From Desulfobacterales bacterium (GTDB taxonomy: Bacteria; Desulfobacterota; Desulfobacteria; Desulfobacterales; JASJAZ01), in NCBI GenBank assembly GCA_030066785.1, contig JASJAZ010000040.1, positions 1 to 39,432 of the forward strand: a DNA stretch of 39,432 bases. Direction: 5' to 3'. A model generated the notes under the pieces. The model was given only the letters and a program-made list of their open reading frames with translations, ran no database searches and had not been told where the DNA came from. The position numbers were made by a program, and so were the translations under genes. Shown here one piece after another: positions 15,332 through 24,214 of the stretch; positions within the stretch are counted from its first letter, which is position 1, and each line of letters starts with the position of its first letter.

Positions 15332-17230
15332 ATGACATTTCCCATCGATTTGAGCCAATATGAGCCGCTTGTTCTGAATTATTCCCAAACCAGCCTTAAA
15401 AGCGATCAACGCGAGCGTTTGGTGGCCAACATCAATCTTGCGCGTGACAGCATTGTATTTTTTACAGCCCTTGCCAATCTCAAAGGGCTGGGTGGCCATA
15501 CCGGTGGCGCTTACGATATTGTACCGGAACTGCTGATCACGGATGGTTTTATGAAAGGCTCCGATCAGATTTATCCGGTTTGCTTTGATGAAGCCGGCCA
15601 TCGGGTGGCCATCCAATATTTAATGGCGGTATTAAACAATTACCAGACGCCGGAGGTCCTTTTGAAATACCGCGAAGTCAATGCGGGCCTCTACGGCCAT
15701 CCCGAACGCAATGATCAGAAGGGAATATTTTTTAGCTCCGGTCGACTTGGCCATCTGTGGAGTTATGTCAACGGCGTGGCAAGTGCTTATCCTGATAAGT
15801 CGATCGTGATGTTTGGCAGTGATGGTTCCCAGCAAGAAGGCGGCGACGCGGAGGCGGCACGTTATGCAGTGGCGCACAAACTTAACGTGAAGCTGTTCAT
15901 CGATGACAATGATGTCACCATTGCCGGGCATCCCAGCCAGTACATGTCGGGGTTTGATGTCGGCCAAACCCTGCAAGGACACAGCCTTACCGTAGACAGT
16001 GGCGATGGCGAGGATATTGATAGCTTATATGCGCGTATCCGAAAAGCGATCACGTCCCCGGGACCGGTCGCCCTGGTGAACAAACGTCCCATGGCCGTGG
16101 GTATTGCCGGTATTGAGGGATCTCCTAAAGCCCATGATGTCATTGCCGTCGATCTGGCGATCGACTATTTGGAGACTCGCGGCCAAACGGCGGCGGTCGA
16201 GATGCTGAAAACTTCGACACCCAAAGCCAACCAGAAAATTTATCAGGGCAGTACGCCCGAGAAATCAAAATGTCGCGATAAATTTGGCCAGATCGTGTGT
16301 CGTATCATCGGTGAAATGCCGGATTATAAATCCAAGTTATTGGTAATCGATTCAGATTTGGAAGGCTCCTGCGGTTTGCATCACATCCGCAAAAAATATC
16401 CGGAAATTTATGTCAACGGCGGTATTATGGAAAGAAATAACTTTTCAGCGGCCGCGGGATTCGGCAGCAGCCAAGGCCGCCAGGGTATATTTGGCACTTT
16501 TGCGGCATTTTTAGAAATGGTTGTTTCCGAAATCAGCATGGCGCGGCTCAATCAGGCCAATGTGCTAGCCCATTTCTCGCACTCAGGCGTGGATGATATG
16601 GCCGATAATACCTGCCATTTTGGCATTAATAATTTTTTTGCCGATAGCGGTCTGGCGGAAAACGATCAAACCCATCTGTATTTTCCCGCCGATGCCAACC
16701 AGATGCAAGCAATCGTTGAGACCATTTTTAACGACCCAGGACTGCGCTTTATCTTCTCCACACGCTCAGCGACGCCTTTGATTCTGGATGAGGCCGGACA
16801 GCCGTTTTATGGCAACCATTACCGGTTCATGACCGGTCGTGATGAAATCATTCGTGAAGGCATCGATGGCTATGTATTAAGCTATGGTGAAATGCTATAT
16901 CGCTGTTTGGATGTAATTGAGCAGCTGCGCGCCGAAGGGATTCAAGTGGGTCTTATCAACAAGCCGACCCTCAACGTTGTCGATAATGAAATGCTCGCCA
17001 AGCTGGGTGCCAGTAAATTTGTGTTGGTGGTGGAAACCCAGAATACCAAGACGGGCCTGGGTATCCGCTACGGGACCTGGTTGTTGGAAAAAGGCTACAC
17101 CCCCGTTTATGCCCATATGGGATCGCACAAAGAGGGCCGCGGTGGATTAGGTGAGCAAATTCCCAACCAGGGCATCGGCCGGGAAAAGATTCACGCAAAG
17201 ATCTTAGAATTACGCGAACAAACGCAGTAA
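15332..17230 (+). CDS. tkt: Transketolase (single-chain)
   Basis: A 632-residue thiamine-diphosphate enzyme that moves two-carbon ketol units in the non-oxidative pentose phosphate pathway. The N-terminal domain has GHTGGAYDIVPELL and the ThDP/Mg2+ motif GSDGSQQEGGDAE, followed by FIDDNDVTI. The middle pyrimidine-binding domain begins around VIDSDLEGSCG and has GIMERNNFSAAAGFGSSQG with the catalytic-type Glu. The C-terminal domain follows with VVETQNTKTGLG. The length fits a full transketolase, not the split TktA/TktB form. AGGAG precedes ATG 15332. It differs in detail from the E. coli enzyme, and related dihydroxyacetone or xylulose-type ketolases cannot be excluded from sequence alone. Confidence 0.85.
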   Translation: MTFPIDLSQYEPLVLNYSQTSLKSDQRERLVANINLARDSIVFFTALANLKGLGGHTGGAYDIVPELLITDGFMKGSDQIYPVCFDEAGHRVAIQYLMAVLNNYQTPEVLLKYREVNAGLYGHPERNDQKGIFFSSGRLGHLWSYVNGVASAYPDKSIVMFGSDGSQQEGGDAEAARYAVAHKLNVKLFIDDNDVTIAGHPSQYMSGFDVGQTLQGHSLTVDSGDGEDIDSLYARIRKAITSPGPVALVNKRPMAVGIAGIEGSPKAHDVIAVDLAIDYLETRGQTAAVEMLKTSTPKANQKIYQGSTPEKSKCRDKFGQIVCRIIGEMPDYKSKLLVIDSDLEGSCGLHHIRKKYPEIYVNGGIMERNNFSAAAGFGSSQGRQGIFGTFAAFLEMVVSEISMARLNQANVLAHFSHSGVDDMADNTCHFGINNFFADSGLAENDQTHLYFPADANQMQAIVETIFNDPGLRFIFSTRSATPLILDEAGQPFYGNHYRFMTGRDEIIREGIDGYVLSYGEMLYRCLDVIEQLRAEGIQVGLINKPTLNVVDNEMLAKLGASKFVLVVETQNTKTGLGIRYGTWLLEKGYTPVYAHMGSHKEGRGGLGEQIPNQGIGREKIHAKILELREQTQ

Positions 17231-17318
17231 CCAAAGGCATTTTGCACAGCGCACTTAATACTCTAACAGCCAAACCGTCCGATCAAGTGGCAACGGCAAT
17301 GGTATGGCCGCAAGCGTT

Positions 17319-18419
17319 TTAAGCCCGGCAAAGATAATGCAGGTTAAAGGGATCGTGGTCCATTTCACAGACCGTTACTTGGCTAAAGCCGGCTCTCTGT
17401 AACATTTGAACCGCTTGTTGCCGTCCCCACATCATACCCAGTCCCATACCGCCATCCACCAAACCCACCGGCATGCAGTGCATCAGGCTAACGGTATACA
17501 GAAAGGGCCCCATGGGGTGATCTAAATTGTCGGCTGGAGCACTTTCGGCGGCAATGTCCACCATGGAAAATAGGCCTCCGGATGCCAGCATGTGCTTGAT
17601 TCCTTGCAAAGCTTTCTGGGGTGCTGTTTGATCATGAATGGCATCAAATGCCGTGATGTAGTCAAAGTTTGCCCGGAGGTCGGGTTCATGTACAATGTGA
17701 GCAGCATCACATGTGATAAATTCGGCATTGGCAAGTTGCGATTTCACACGAGCCTTCTCGGCAATCTCAATAACATCGGCCGCAATATCGATTCCGACAA
17801 AAGTGCTTTCTGGAAACGCAGCCGCCATTAGTAGAACTGCAACACCCTCGCCGCAACCAAGGTCACATACGCGAATGCCGGAGCGCAACTTTTTAACCAG
17901 CCGGCCCCCATCCACCGATGGTAAAAATTGTTGAACCAACACATTGTGGTGTTTGGCGTTGGCCAGTTCCGTCATAAAGGCTTGAAAGCGGGGATAATTT
18001 TCGTATCCGATGCCGTTTCCGGTTTGGAAGCTATCAATCACCGCCTCCATGGAACAGGTCGTCAATAACGGCATTTCTTGGGCATATACGGCCAGGTTGG
18101 CGTTTCCGGAGCGCCGGGTTAGGATATCGGCATGTGCTTTGGGAAGAAAAAAGAGACTTTCCTGTCCCGGTATGTTGCTGATCTCCACTATTTTGCCGGT
18201 GCACATTATGCCGAGCCATTCATGGATATAGCGCGAATTTAAATTGGCTTCTTGGGCAATCGCATCAAGCGACTGGGGGGTGTCGAAGCTGTCCAAAACA
18301 TCAAATAAACCGGTTCGATAGCCAATGGCGATCGCCAGATTTAAAGCGCCGTGGTTAAGTATGTTCACCATTCGTTGGGCGAAGGTGTCTTTTTCTGATG
18401 TTGTCGGGTTGTCTGACAT
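17319..18419 (-). CDS. Winged-helix class I SAM methyltransferase
   Basis: The frame is open from 18587, but the start is best placed at ATG 18419 (366 residues), where GAGAGGAAAACAGC gives a good ribosome site. The longer N-terminus encoded upstream is unlike a protein. Residues 1-120 resemble the winged-helix dimerisation domain of the Rv2258c-type methyltransferases (FAQRMVNILNHGALNLAIAIGYRTGLFDVL). The catalytic fold has motif I VCDLGCGEGVAVLLM, VGIDIA and a post-motif FDYITAFDAIHDQ. The final segment (GWGMMWGRQQAVQMLQRAGF region) is the usual C-terminal helix. The substrate is unknown. It is transcribed divergently from the exporter gene at 18642. The fold is secure, the acceptor is not. 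Confidence 0.82.
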   Translation of the reverse strand: MSDNPTTSEKDTFAQRMVNILNHGALNLAIAIGYRTGLFDVLDSFDTPQSLDAIAQEANLNSRYIHEWLGIMCTGKIVEISNIPGQESLFFLPKAHADILTRRSGNANLAVYAQEMPLLTTCSMEAVIDSFQTGNGIGYENYPRFQAFMTELANAKHHNVLVQQFLPSVDGGRLVKKLRSGIRVCDLGCGEGVAVLLMAAAFPESTFVGIDIAADVIEIAEKARVKSQLANAEFITCDAAHIVHEPDLRANFDYITAFDAIHDQTAPQKALQGIKHMLASGGLFSMVDIAAESAPADNLDHPMGPFLYTVSLMHCMPVGLVDGGMGLGMMWGRQQAVQMLQRAGFSQVTVCEMDHDPFNLHYLCRA

Positions 18420-18641
18420 GCTGTTTTCCTCTCGCGTTAAAACGGTGTTTATCTTGATTAACAAACAATATCTGATAAGGTGCCATGCAAAAAAAATCAA
18501 CCTTGGCAGATGGGAATCAAATCTAATTCGGTAAAAAATTATTTTGTGTCGGCGCAAATCAGCCTCATTGTTCACCGATGGATTCAATGATCAACATCTT
18601 AAAATTCTTCTACCTTTCCACTTGTAAAGCCAAATTCAACT

Positions 18642-19586
18642 ATGCTGCGTTTGATTCTAATCGGATTGTTATCCGGTTTCTTTTTTAGTTCAACCTTTGT
18701 GCTAAACCGAATGATGAGTTTACAAGGTGGGCATTGGGTCTGGACCGCCAGCCTGCGCTATGGTTACATGATTATTTTTCTCATGCTGTGGGTCGGCTTG
18801 TTTAGAGGATTTGATGTTTTCAAAAAAGCTTTGCGTCACTTTTATGATCATTGGTTGTTTTGGACATTGACCGGCAGCGTCGGGTTTGGCGGGTTTTATG
18901 CGCTAATTTGCTATAGTGCCGATTATGCACCCGGTTGGGTAATCGCCACGACCTGGCAATTTACCATTATTGCCACCCTGATCGTTTTGATCTGTTTCGG
19001 CCGAAGCTTTCCCAAGCGCATTTGGTTATTTTCATGTTTGGTTTTTGCCGGCGTGCTGATGGTCAATCTGAGTCGAGCCGATGCTGTAAACGTTGCAGAT
19101 TTAGTAAAGAGCATTATTCCGGTCCTCATCGCGGCGTTCTGTTATCCTATCGGTAATCAGTTGGTGTGGGAGGCAACCAATGGCAATCAACGACTTCCAG
19201 ATATTAATACGCCCGTAATCCACGATCCCTTCATTAAGGTCTTGTTGATGTCTCTGGGAAGTGCGCCGTTCTGGCTATTTTTAGTGATTGTAAACGCGCC
19301 GCCGCTGCCATCCAAGGGCCAGCTTGTCAGTACGGCGCTGGTAGCGCTGTCTTCAGGTGTTGTGGCGACAAGTATATTTTTGTACGCTCGAAATTTGTCT
19401 CAAAATGCCGCTGAACTGGCGGCCGTGGATTCAACCCAATCCAGTGAAGTGATATTTGCTTTGGTCGGTGAAATGGTCATTCTTGGCGCAGCGTTTCCCA
19501 ATATTTATGGTGTAATGGGAATTTTAATAACAGGCGTTGGACTTGTCGCTTTTGTTCGCCATCAAGGGGCAGTTGTGGATGGATAG
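18642..19586 (+). CDS. DMT-superfamily exporter (EmrE-like, ten-helix type)
   Basis: A 314-residue integral membrane protein with about ten hydrophobic segments in two repeats. The first begins LRLILIGLLSGFFFSSTFVLNRMM and the second around VLIAAFCYPIGNQLVWEA. It matches the multidrug-resistance-efflux/EamA-type drug/metabolite transporters; the conserved helix-end glycines and the C-terminal GVMGILITGVGLVAF fit. The substrate is unknown. The short cytoplasmic ends and the even spacing argue for a complete gene. The ribosome site is weak. It shares its upstream region with the methyltransferase transcribed the other way, so joint regulation is possible, for example making and exporting or methylating the same compound, but that is speculation. 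Confidence 0.8.
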   Translation: MLRLILIGLLSGFFFSSTFVLNRMMSLQGGHWVWTASLRYGYMIIFLMLWVGLFRGFDVFKKALRHFYDHWLFWTLTGSVGFGGFYALICYSADYAPGWVIATTWQFTIIATLIVLICFGRSFPKRIWLFSCLVFAGVLMVNLSRADAVNVADLVKSIIPVLIAAFCYPIGNQLVWEATNGNQRLPDINTPVIHDPFIKVLLMSLGSAPFWLFLVIVNAPPLPSKGQLVSTALVALSSGVVATSIFLYARNLSQNAAELAAVDSTQSSEVIFALVGEMVILGAAFPNIYGVMGILITGVGLVAFVRHQGAVVDG

Positions 19587-19647
19587 CGCCTCTAGAGTGA
19601 ATTTCTCAGAATAGGTTTTTTTAGCAGTATAAAAAGCTGCAGATACT

Positions 19648-20376
19648 ATGGTGTCCAAAGAAAGTATATTTTTATCCATTGATCAGGCGCTTGAAGCGGT
19701 TAGCGCTGATTTTCAGCAATATGAGCCTCAAATTTTGCTGTTTGCTGAAATTATTCGACTAATTTCAGGTGGAAACATTTTTTTAAAAAAGGAAACCCAA
19801 AAAAACGGTGCATGGATCGGCAAAGTTGGTCAACGGAAAATGCAGTGGCTGGATGGTCCTGATCTGGTGACCTACATTTGCAATATGATTGTAGCTACCG
19901 ATTGGAACCCTGAATTAATGGCATCGATTTGTAGCCGGGTATTTCGAACACACGCTTTTCCGGATGTGGATTCTGCATCCGGTCAAGCAGGAGTTCGAAT
20001 CGAAACCGGAATGGAGACCTACTGCTGTTGTCAATGCGGCCAATGCTGCCAAGCACTTGAATACCATGACCAGGTAACCGTGAAAGATGTTGAGCGATGG
20101 CAGCGTTTGGGGCGCACCGATATTTTAAAATGGGTTGGTACACACAAAAAAGGAAACGGTCGCACTGCTTACCGGATATGGATAAGGCCCGATACCAAAG
20201 AACTTGCCGAAACTTGTCCCTTTTTGCAAAAAAATTCTTCCAAGAATATCTGGGTCTGTAACATCCACGATGTAAAGCCGGCGATCTGTCGCCAGTATCC
20301 GGTCAGTCGCAAGCACGGCCTAATGACCGGTTGCCCGGGTTTTAACGCACAATGCCGGAAATCTAGAAAAAAATAA
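19648..20376 (+). CDS. YkgJ-family Cys-cluster protein
   Basis: A 242-residue protein. The C-terminal half carries the family pattern TYCCCQCGQCCQ (near 128-139), TCPFLQKN (near 190), WVCNIHDVKPAICRQYP (about 202-218) and a last Cys pair in MTGCPGFNAQC. This is the full YkgJ/CxxCxxCC arrangement thought to bind zinc or an iron-sulfur cluster. The N-terminal 110 residues are helical and unrecognised. It has more Cys than the 9173 protein and is not a simple copy of it. It starts 61 bases after the exporter stop in the same direction and may be co-transcribed. A biochemical role is not established for the family. Confidence 0.82.
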   Translation: MVSKESIFLSIDQALEAVSADFQQYEPQILLFAEIIRLISGGNIFLKKETQKNGAWIGKVGQRKMQWLDGPDLVTYICNMIVATDWNPELMASICSRVFRTHAFPDVDSASGQAGVRIETGMETYCCCQCGQCCQALEYHDQVTVKDVERWQRLGRTDILKWVGTHKKGNGRTAYRIWIRPDTKELAETCPFLQKNSSKNIWVCNIHDVKPAICRQYPVSRKHGLMTGCPGFNAQCRKSRKK

Positions 20377-20485
20377 GGAAGTATTCGTTCTTGTGCCCTG
20401 CAAATTAAGAATCGACAAGCAGTGCATCCGGAAAAGAAGTAAAAGCCAAAATTTAATGGACCCCCACGGATGATAGAGGGAGAAA

Positions 20486-21277
20486 ATGCATCAATTCGAT
20501 CGCGATATTGCACTTCAAAAGCAAGACCAAACACAATTCAGAGGCGAGGTTTCCAACAATTGGTCCATCAATAATATTCCCAATGGCGGATATCTGATGG
20601 CTATTCTGGCCAATGCCATGTCCCAGTGCAGCGATAAACAGGCAACGCCGGTGTTAACGGTAAATTATCTTTCCCGCTGCGATGCCGATGAAGTCCGATT
20701 ATCAGTGGAACAATTGTCGCAATCAAAGCAATTTAATCGGTTGCAAATCAGGTTGATTCAGGAAGGCAGGGAAAAAGCCTGGGCGTTTGGTACCTTTGCG
20801 GTTGAAACCGATGCCTGCATGATCGATCGTATGGAGACCTCACCACCTGCTATCGTTGAACCGGAAAAATGTGTCGCATTTCCGGCGATGCCGACCTACA
20901 CGCTTTTTGACCAGTTAGATGTGCGTCTGGATCCAAGCTGTGCCGGCTGGATGCAGGGCAACCTGGCGGAACAATCCGAGCTCAGGGGGTGGGTTAAATT
21001 TAAACAAGATCGCGCTTTTGATATATTTGCGTTAATGCTTATGGCAGATGCATTTCCCCCTGCGGTGTTTGCTTCACAGGGCATGGTCGCCTGGGTTCCG
21101 ACTCTGGAGTTTTCGGTAAACGTTCGCAAAGTTTCGCAAACGCAATGGTTACAGTGTGTTTTTCGCACCCGTTTTATTACCTGCGGTCTATTAGAAGAAG
21201 ATGGGCAGATGTGGGATCAAAGCGGGGAACTCGTAGCGATTTCACGGCAAATTGCGCAATTTCGTAAAACTTTATAG
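20486..21277 (+). CDS. Double-hotdog acyl-CoA thioesterase family protein
   Basis: A 263-residue protein with the TesB-like two-hotdog layout. The N-terminal part has WSINNIPNGGYLMAILANAM, the helix-with-GGY signature of the 4HBT_3 type, then strands TVNYLSRCDADEVRL. The C-terminal part has RGWVKFKQDRAFDIFALMLMADAFPPAVF, the second hotdog helix with its Asp, and ends LVAISRQIAQFRKTL. It likely hydrolyses an acyl-CoA in the cytoplasm; the chain length is unknown. GAGGGAG precedes ATG 20486 well. It is followed by an alpha/beta hydrolase gene after about 90 bases. Confidence 0.82.
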   Translation: MHQFDRDIALQKQDQTQFRGEVSNNWSINNIPNGGYLMAILANAMSQCSDKQATPVLTVNYLSRCDADEVRLSVEQLSQSKQFNRLQIRLIQEGREKAWAFGTFAVETDACMIDRMETSPPAIVEPEKCVAFPAMPTYTLFDQLDVRLDPSCAGWMQGNLAEQSELRGWVKFKQDRAFDIFALMLMADAFPPAVFASQGMVAWVPTLEFSVNVRKVSQTQWLQCVFRTRFITCGLLEEDGQMWDQSGELVAISRQIAQFRKTL

Positions 21278-21369
21278 AGGGCTGTCAATCATAACCGGTT
21301 GTCGTTTAGTTGGGACCGATGCCCCCGTAACTTTGGCAGCGAAATCTTCGGCATTCGGATCGGTTTTAA

Positions 21370-22176
21370 ATGCTAAATCTAAGAAAATATGGACCTGCCC
21401 CGTATTGTGTGGCCGTTGTCCATGGTGGGCCAGGCGTTGCCGGCGAGATGGCGCCCGTTGCCCGGAAATTGGCAAAGGATAGCGGCGTGTTGGAACCGCT
21501 GCAGACCGTTGCATCTTTGGCAGGTCAGGTGAAAGAGTTACAAACCGTCATCGAAGCCAACGCTGATTTGCCCATCACCCTCATTGGATACTCATGGGGT
21601 GCCTGGATTTCTTATATGCTGGCCGCCTCCGGCCCGGCACTTGTTAAAAAATTGATTCTGATTGCAAGTGCGCCATTTGATGAAAAATATGCTGCCGAGA
21701 TACAAAGAAACCGTTTCCAGCGTCTGAGCGTGAAGGATCGCATGAATGTCGCTGAGATTATTGAAACATTGCAAGGCCCATTGAGAAAAGACAACAATCG
21801 GGCTCTTGAACGTTTGGGCGCGATTCTATCTAAGGCTGATGCTTATAACCCTTGCAAACAGCCATCCGAGAATCCAGACGAACTTATTTTCCGGGCGGAT
21901 ATTTATCGCAAGGTCTGGGCAGAGGGACGGCAGTATCGGAAAAGCGGTAAACTATGGAATTTGGGCAAACATATCACATGTCCGGTGGTTGCGGTTCATG
22001 GAGATTTTGATCCCCATCCGGCCGCAGGGGTTGCAAAACCGTTAGGATCCACCTTAAAGCAATTTCGATTTATTCTGCTTAAAAATTGCGGACATAAACC
22101 CTGGTTGGAACACGAAGCCAAAGAAGAATTTTTTAGAATTCTAAAAGCAGAATTGTCCGAAACATTTTCGTCATAA
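21370..22176 (+). CDS. Alpha/beta hydrolase
   Basis: A 268-residue cytoplasmic hydrolase. The oxyanion motif HGGPG is at 19-23, as in proline iminopeptidases (S33) and related enzymes. The nucleophile elbow is GYSWGAW with Ser near residue 75. The acid is in VHGDFDPHP and the catalytic His in NCGHKPWLE. The cap domain (about 100-200) is short and charged. The ribosome site is poor and an upstream non-ATG start is possible. The substrate is not predictable: peptidase, esterase and lactonase activities all occur in this group. It ends 123 bases before a strong terminator. Confidence 0.82.
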   Translation: MLNLRKYGPAPYCVAVVHGGPGVAGEMAPVARKLAKDSGVLEPLQTVASLAGQVKELQTVIEANADLPITLIGYSWGAWISYMLAASGPALVKKLILIASAPFDEKYAAEIQRNRFQRLSVKDRMNVAEIIETLQGPLRKDNNRALERLGAILSKADAYNPCKQPSENPDELIFRADIYRKVWAEGRQYRKSGKLWNLGKHITCPVVAVHGDFDPHPAAGVAKPLGSTLKQFRFILLKNCGHKPWLEHEAKEEFFRILKAELSETFSS

Positions 22177-22503
22177 TCCTTAAAGCCATTTTATGGCAAA
22201 AAATGTCTTTTGGTGAAATCTTGATGAGGATTTGATTTCTACACCGAGATAGCTTTTTATTCCGACAATCAAAACGAATATTGTTCGGCAAGAACATCAA
22301 AAAAGGCAGAGCCTGCGAGAGGCTCTGCCTTTTTTATAGTGGCTACGCCGAGTTTCTTTTCTGATAGTATTTACAATAAGTGGCCCGGTCCAATTCAGCG
22401 TTCAAATCATTGCATGTAGCCTATTCGTAAATCGTGATCGAGTTCAAGTTGCATCCTTTGCCGTTAATTAATCATGAGGCTCTGCCATGTTCCATTTCCA
22501 TCA
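22177..22503. other. Convergent intergenic region
   Basis: About 330 bases between two converging genes. Apart from the terminator it contains only an imperfect dyad CCGACAAT/ATTGTTCGG just upstream of it. I see no RNA gene or coding frame. Confidence 0.5.
22300..22336. terminator. Rho-independent terminator, bidirectional
   Basis: A perfect nine-base GC-rich stem GGCAGAGCC/GGCTCTGCC (22305-22313 and 22321-22329) with a seven-base loop, an A-run on the left and a T-run on the right. It should stop transcripts from the hydrolase side (plus) and from the small-protein side (minus). Confidence 0.92.
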
Positions 22504-22641
22504 CTAACCGGGTACATCGATCCCCATATCACAACCGAGGTTCTTGTCCGGAGCTTCACATTCAAAATTACTGCTGCGTGTATCCACATGACCTTCTTCG
22601 CGCTCTTCGTCAGTTTCGAAATAATCTTCAGTTCTCGCCAT
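22504..22641 (-). CDS. Small acidic Cys-containing protein (45 residues)
   Basis: A longer frame is open from 22728, but an excellent ribosome site (GGAGGTCAATC) sits directly before ATG 22641, so the product is 45 residues: MARTEDYFETDEEREEGHVD, then a tail with two Cys (FECEAPDKNLGCDMG). It is strongly acidic, without a signal peptide or membrane segment. I do not recognise a family. The strong initiation signal and the terminator beyond its stop suggest a real, well-expressed small gene. A role as a small regulator or metal-binding protein is only a guess. Confidence 0.6.
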   Translation of the reverse strand: MARTEDYFETDEEREEGHVDTRSSNFECEAPDKNLGCDMGIDVPG

Positions 22642-22894
22642 GATTGACCTCCGTATTTTATCAATATTTGTTCGTTTAATTGCTGCCGAAATTTTGCTTT
22701 CCAACTCGACACCATTTATCGTTAGCATGAGTTTGAAAAAATCAATACGAGGATAATGGCTGTTTAGTGATAGCTAAAAACTACTATATGAAAAATTTTG
22801 GAATGGCTCAAGCATCCAATCAAGAGGTTTTTAAGTCATAAATTTGCTAATTTTTCTGGAAATAGCATGCATTTAAATACGTTGCATAGAACAT

Positions 22895-23134
22895 TCATTT
22901 TATCAATTTTCGTTGTATGGCCGACTCCCACTCTTTTAGAAGCTTTTCGCGATGCTGAATGATCCATTTTTCGCCATTTATCCGTGCCAATTCACTCAGG
23001 CGGATGCAGAGCTTTTGCAGTTGTTGATCGGTACCAGGCACTTCGTGCGTACCTAGCAGGGCATACATTTTTTCAAGAGAAAAGCCCGGCATAATTTCCT
23101 TCGGCTTGAGACGACCAAATTTGTTATAATCCAA
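22895..23134 (-). CDS. Hypothetical small helical protein, start unclear
   Basis: A 79-residue frame starting at TTG 23134 (DYNKFGRLKPKEI...) and ending in a basic helix (REKLLKEWESAIQRKL). It is charged and soluble, with no known motif. The start is doubtful. In the same frame, upstream, lies ATG 23182 followed by eight codons (KRLEPFRY), a TGA at 23153-23155 and then YFLLDRLDYNKF. The upstream part reads like protein but has no ribosome site. So this is either a gene with a low-quality TTG/CTG start or one broken by a single stop. No function can be assigned. Confidence 0.45.
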   Translation of the reverse strand: MDYNKFGRLKPKEIMPGFSLEKMYALLGTHEVPGTDQQLQKLCIRLSELARINGEKWIIQHREKLLKEWESAIQRKLIK

Positions 23135-23224
23135 TCGGTCCAGTAAGAAATATCAATAGCGGAATGGCTCTAATCTTTTCATTATGCAAAGAGATAAACA
23201 AGATCATTACCAAGCAAAATGTCT

Positions 23225-24058
23225 TTAAAAGGATAGCACTTTTTTATTTCTAAGCGCATGGATTATAAGAAATGTATGCCACTCCCGCTGGCTTTTGCCC
23301 CAAGAACCATCAGAATTTTGCGTCTTTTCTAAAAAATGAAATGTTTTTTCCAATTGGGCGTCTGCGGATGCCAGTTTGAGATGCGCCAATGCATTGACTA
23401 TTTGGTAGAAGGGCAGCGGGGCGTTCCACCGGCCGTCAGGAATTTGGGATTCTGCCAGTGCTTGGACAATTATGGTAGTGGCTGCTTCAGTGGCATAAGT
23501 GGGATGCACCACCAATGCCCTTAGTAAATTGCTCTTAGCGGCCCAATCATCTGCCCTAGCATTCCAATGATTGTGACTTTCCAGTATGGGCCTTGTGGTG
23601 TCTTCGTAAAGGGCCACAACAGACTCATCCATCGCCCTACCAAAAATACTGGCTAAGAAAAGGAATGCCGGCGTAACCAGTGCATCCCTTTGCGATGCAA
23701 CAAATGGAAGTCCATCCAGTTGTGGTCTATCTGTGATCGGCTTTAAATCATCATGAAAGTCCGTATTACCGTTCGGCAATCCGATTGAAGTTTGCAGCCA
23801 ATTAAGGGCACGTTGGGTGTCATTGTCGGGGTGGCGTACCGTTAAGTGCAGCCCGAAAAGACGTCTAATTGTTTCGATGGCAGAATTTCCCCAAGATCCG
23901 TTGGAACGTTGGCCGGCTTTGAGGATGGCCACCGCAGCATCAAAGTCGTGCTGCCACTTCTTTTGATTAATTTCACCCATCCATTTTTGGCGAGCATACA
24001 GTCCCGCCGCGGTTTTACTAGCTTTAAAAATATTCAGTGGATCGTAGCGCAGATTCAT
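23225..24058 (-). CDS. Terpenoid-cyclase/prenyltransferase-like alpha-toroid protein
   Basis: A 277-residue, mostly helical protein with QW-type repeats: GQRSNGSWG near residue 49-57, SQIPDGRWNAP near 205-215 and TQNSDGSWGKSQ near 247-258. These are the loop motifs of squalene-hopene cyclase and prenyltransferase toroids. It is less than half the length of a cyclase (about 650 residues), and the catalytic DxDD motif of cyclases is not seen. It is therefore probably a single toroid domain with a binding or unknown enzymatic role. No signal peptide is visible. It lies on the minus strand between small unknown genes. A full cyclase pathway is not nearby. Confidence 0.65.
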   Translation of the reverse strand: MNLRYDPLNIFKASKTAAGLYARQKWMGEINQKKWQHDFDAAVAILKAGQRSNGSWGNSAIETIRRLFGLHLTVRHPDNDTQRALNWLQTSIGLPNGNTDFHDDLKPITDRPQLDGLPFVASQRDALVTPAFLFLASIFGRAMDESVVALYEDTTRPILESHNHWNARADDWAAKSNLLRALVVHPTYATEAATTIIVQALAESQIPDGRWNAPLPFYQIVNALAHLKLASADAQLEKTFHFLEKTQNSDGSWGKSQREWHTFLIIHALRNKKVLSF

Positions 24059-24214
24059 TGTTATTTAAACCCTCTCGTTGAAACAGCTTGCCTTCGATTG
24101 GTAAAGAAATGAAAAGCTATTGCGAGCCAGGTATTTGGCTTAAGGTAAAATAAAAAGAGTCTATTGCCAAAATGGTGTTAGCACCGATTATATTTTTTAT
24201 GAAAATCGTAACAA

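Noticed and set aside
18480-18510. TGGCACC on the minus strand before the methyltransferase at 18419 as a sigma-54 promoter
   Set aside because: No GC occurs at the required ten-base distance (GA is found instead), so the -12 element is missing.
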